NCBI GenBank assembly: GCA_029210225.1
Contig: JARGOJ010000676.1
Span: 1-5,310 of the forward strand
DNA from: Planctomycetota bacterium
Lineage (GTDB): Bacteria; Planctomycetota; J058; JARGOJ01
DNA: 5,310 bases
Direction of reading: 5' to 3'
Made by a program: the position numbers and the translations under genes. Shown here in pieces: positions 5,284 to 5,310 of the stretch; the first letter of the stretch is position 1, and every line of letters starts with the position of its first letter. Under the pieces are notes generated by a model, which ran no database searches, had not been told where the DNA came from, and worked only from the letters and a program-made list of their open reading frames with translations.

Positions 5284-5310
5284 TTAGTGATAGGGTTGGA
5301 GAATCGGGTC

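Overview
The window looks like a stretch of chromosome or accessory island from a Gram-negative-type bacterium of moderate GC content. Its genes start mostly at ATG behind purine-rich Shine-Dalgarno sites, and codons in the larger genes favour C in the third position. The small-protein motif ending in TPEQLAREN is one I associate with proteobacterial and related Gram-negative genomes. I cannot name a species or phylum from this sequence.

Layout, left to right. (1) The C-terminal part of an unrecognised protein enters from the left edge and stops at 494. (2) A 121-residue small protein (616-981) carries a motif reminiscent of phage Ead/Ea22-type small proteins plus a C-terminal coiled coil. 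(3) Bases 982-1140 hold two abortive translation-start-like units. A third such unit starts a 56-residue small protein (1141-1311). (4) A same-strand trio fills 1448-4884: a protein with a protein-kinase-like C-lobe, an M24/creatinase-fold protein whose metal site is broken, and a GAF-like domain fused to an MNT-type nucleotidyltransferase. (5) Bases 4885-5310 contain no convincing intact gene. They hold a hairpin and, on the minus strand, an open but probably broken reading frame reaching towards the right edge.

The trio is the most interesting part. The first gene has its own plausible extended -10 promoter. The M24 gene follows after 123 bases and the nucleotidyltransferase gene after only 23, so at least the last two are probably co-transcribed. 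Two of the three proteins are predicted phosphoryl- or nucleotidyl-transferring enzymes, and the third is a hydrolase fold that has probably lost canonical metallopeptidase chemistry. A reasonable inference is a small signalling or protein-modification module in which the M24-fold protein is either a metal-independent hydrolase or a ligand/peptide-binding component. Nothing in the window proves the substrate or the physiological role.
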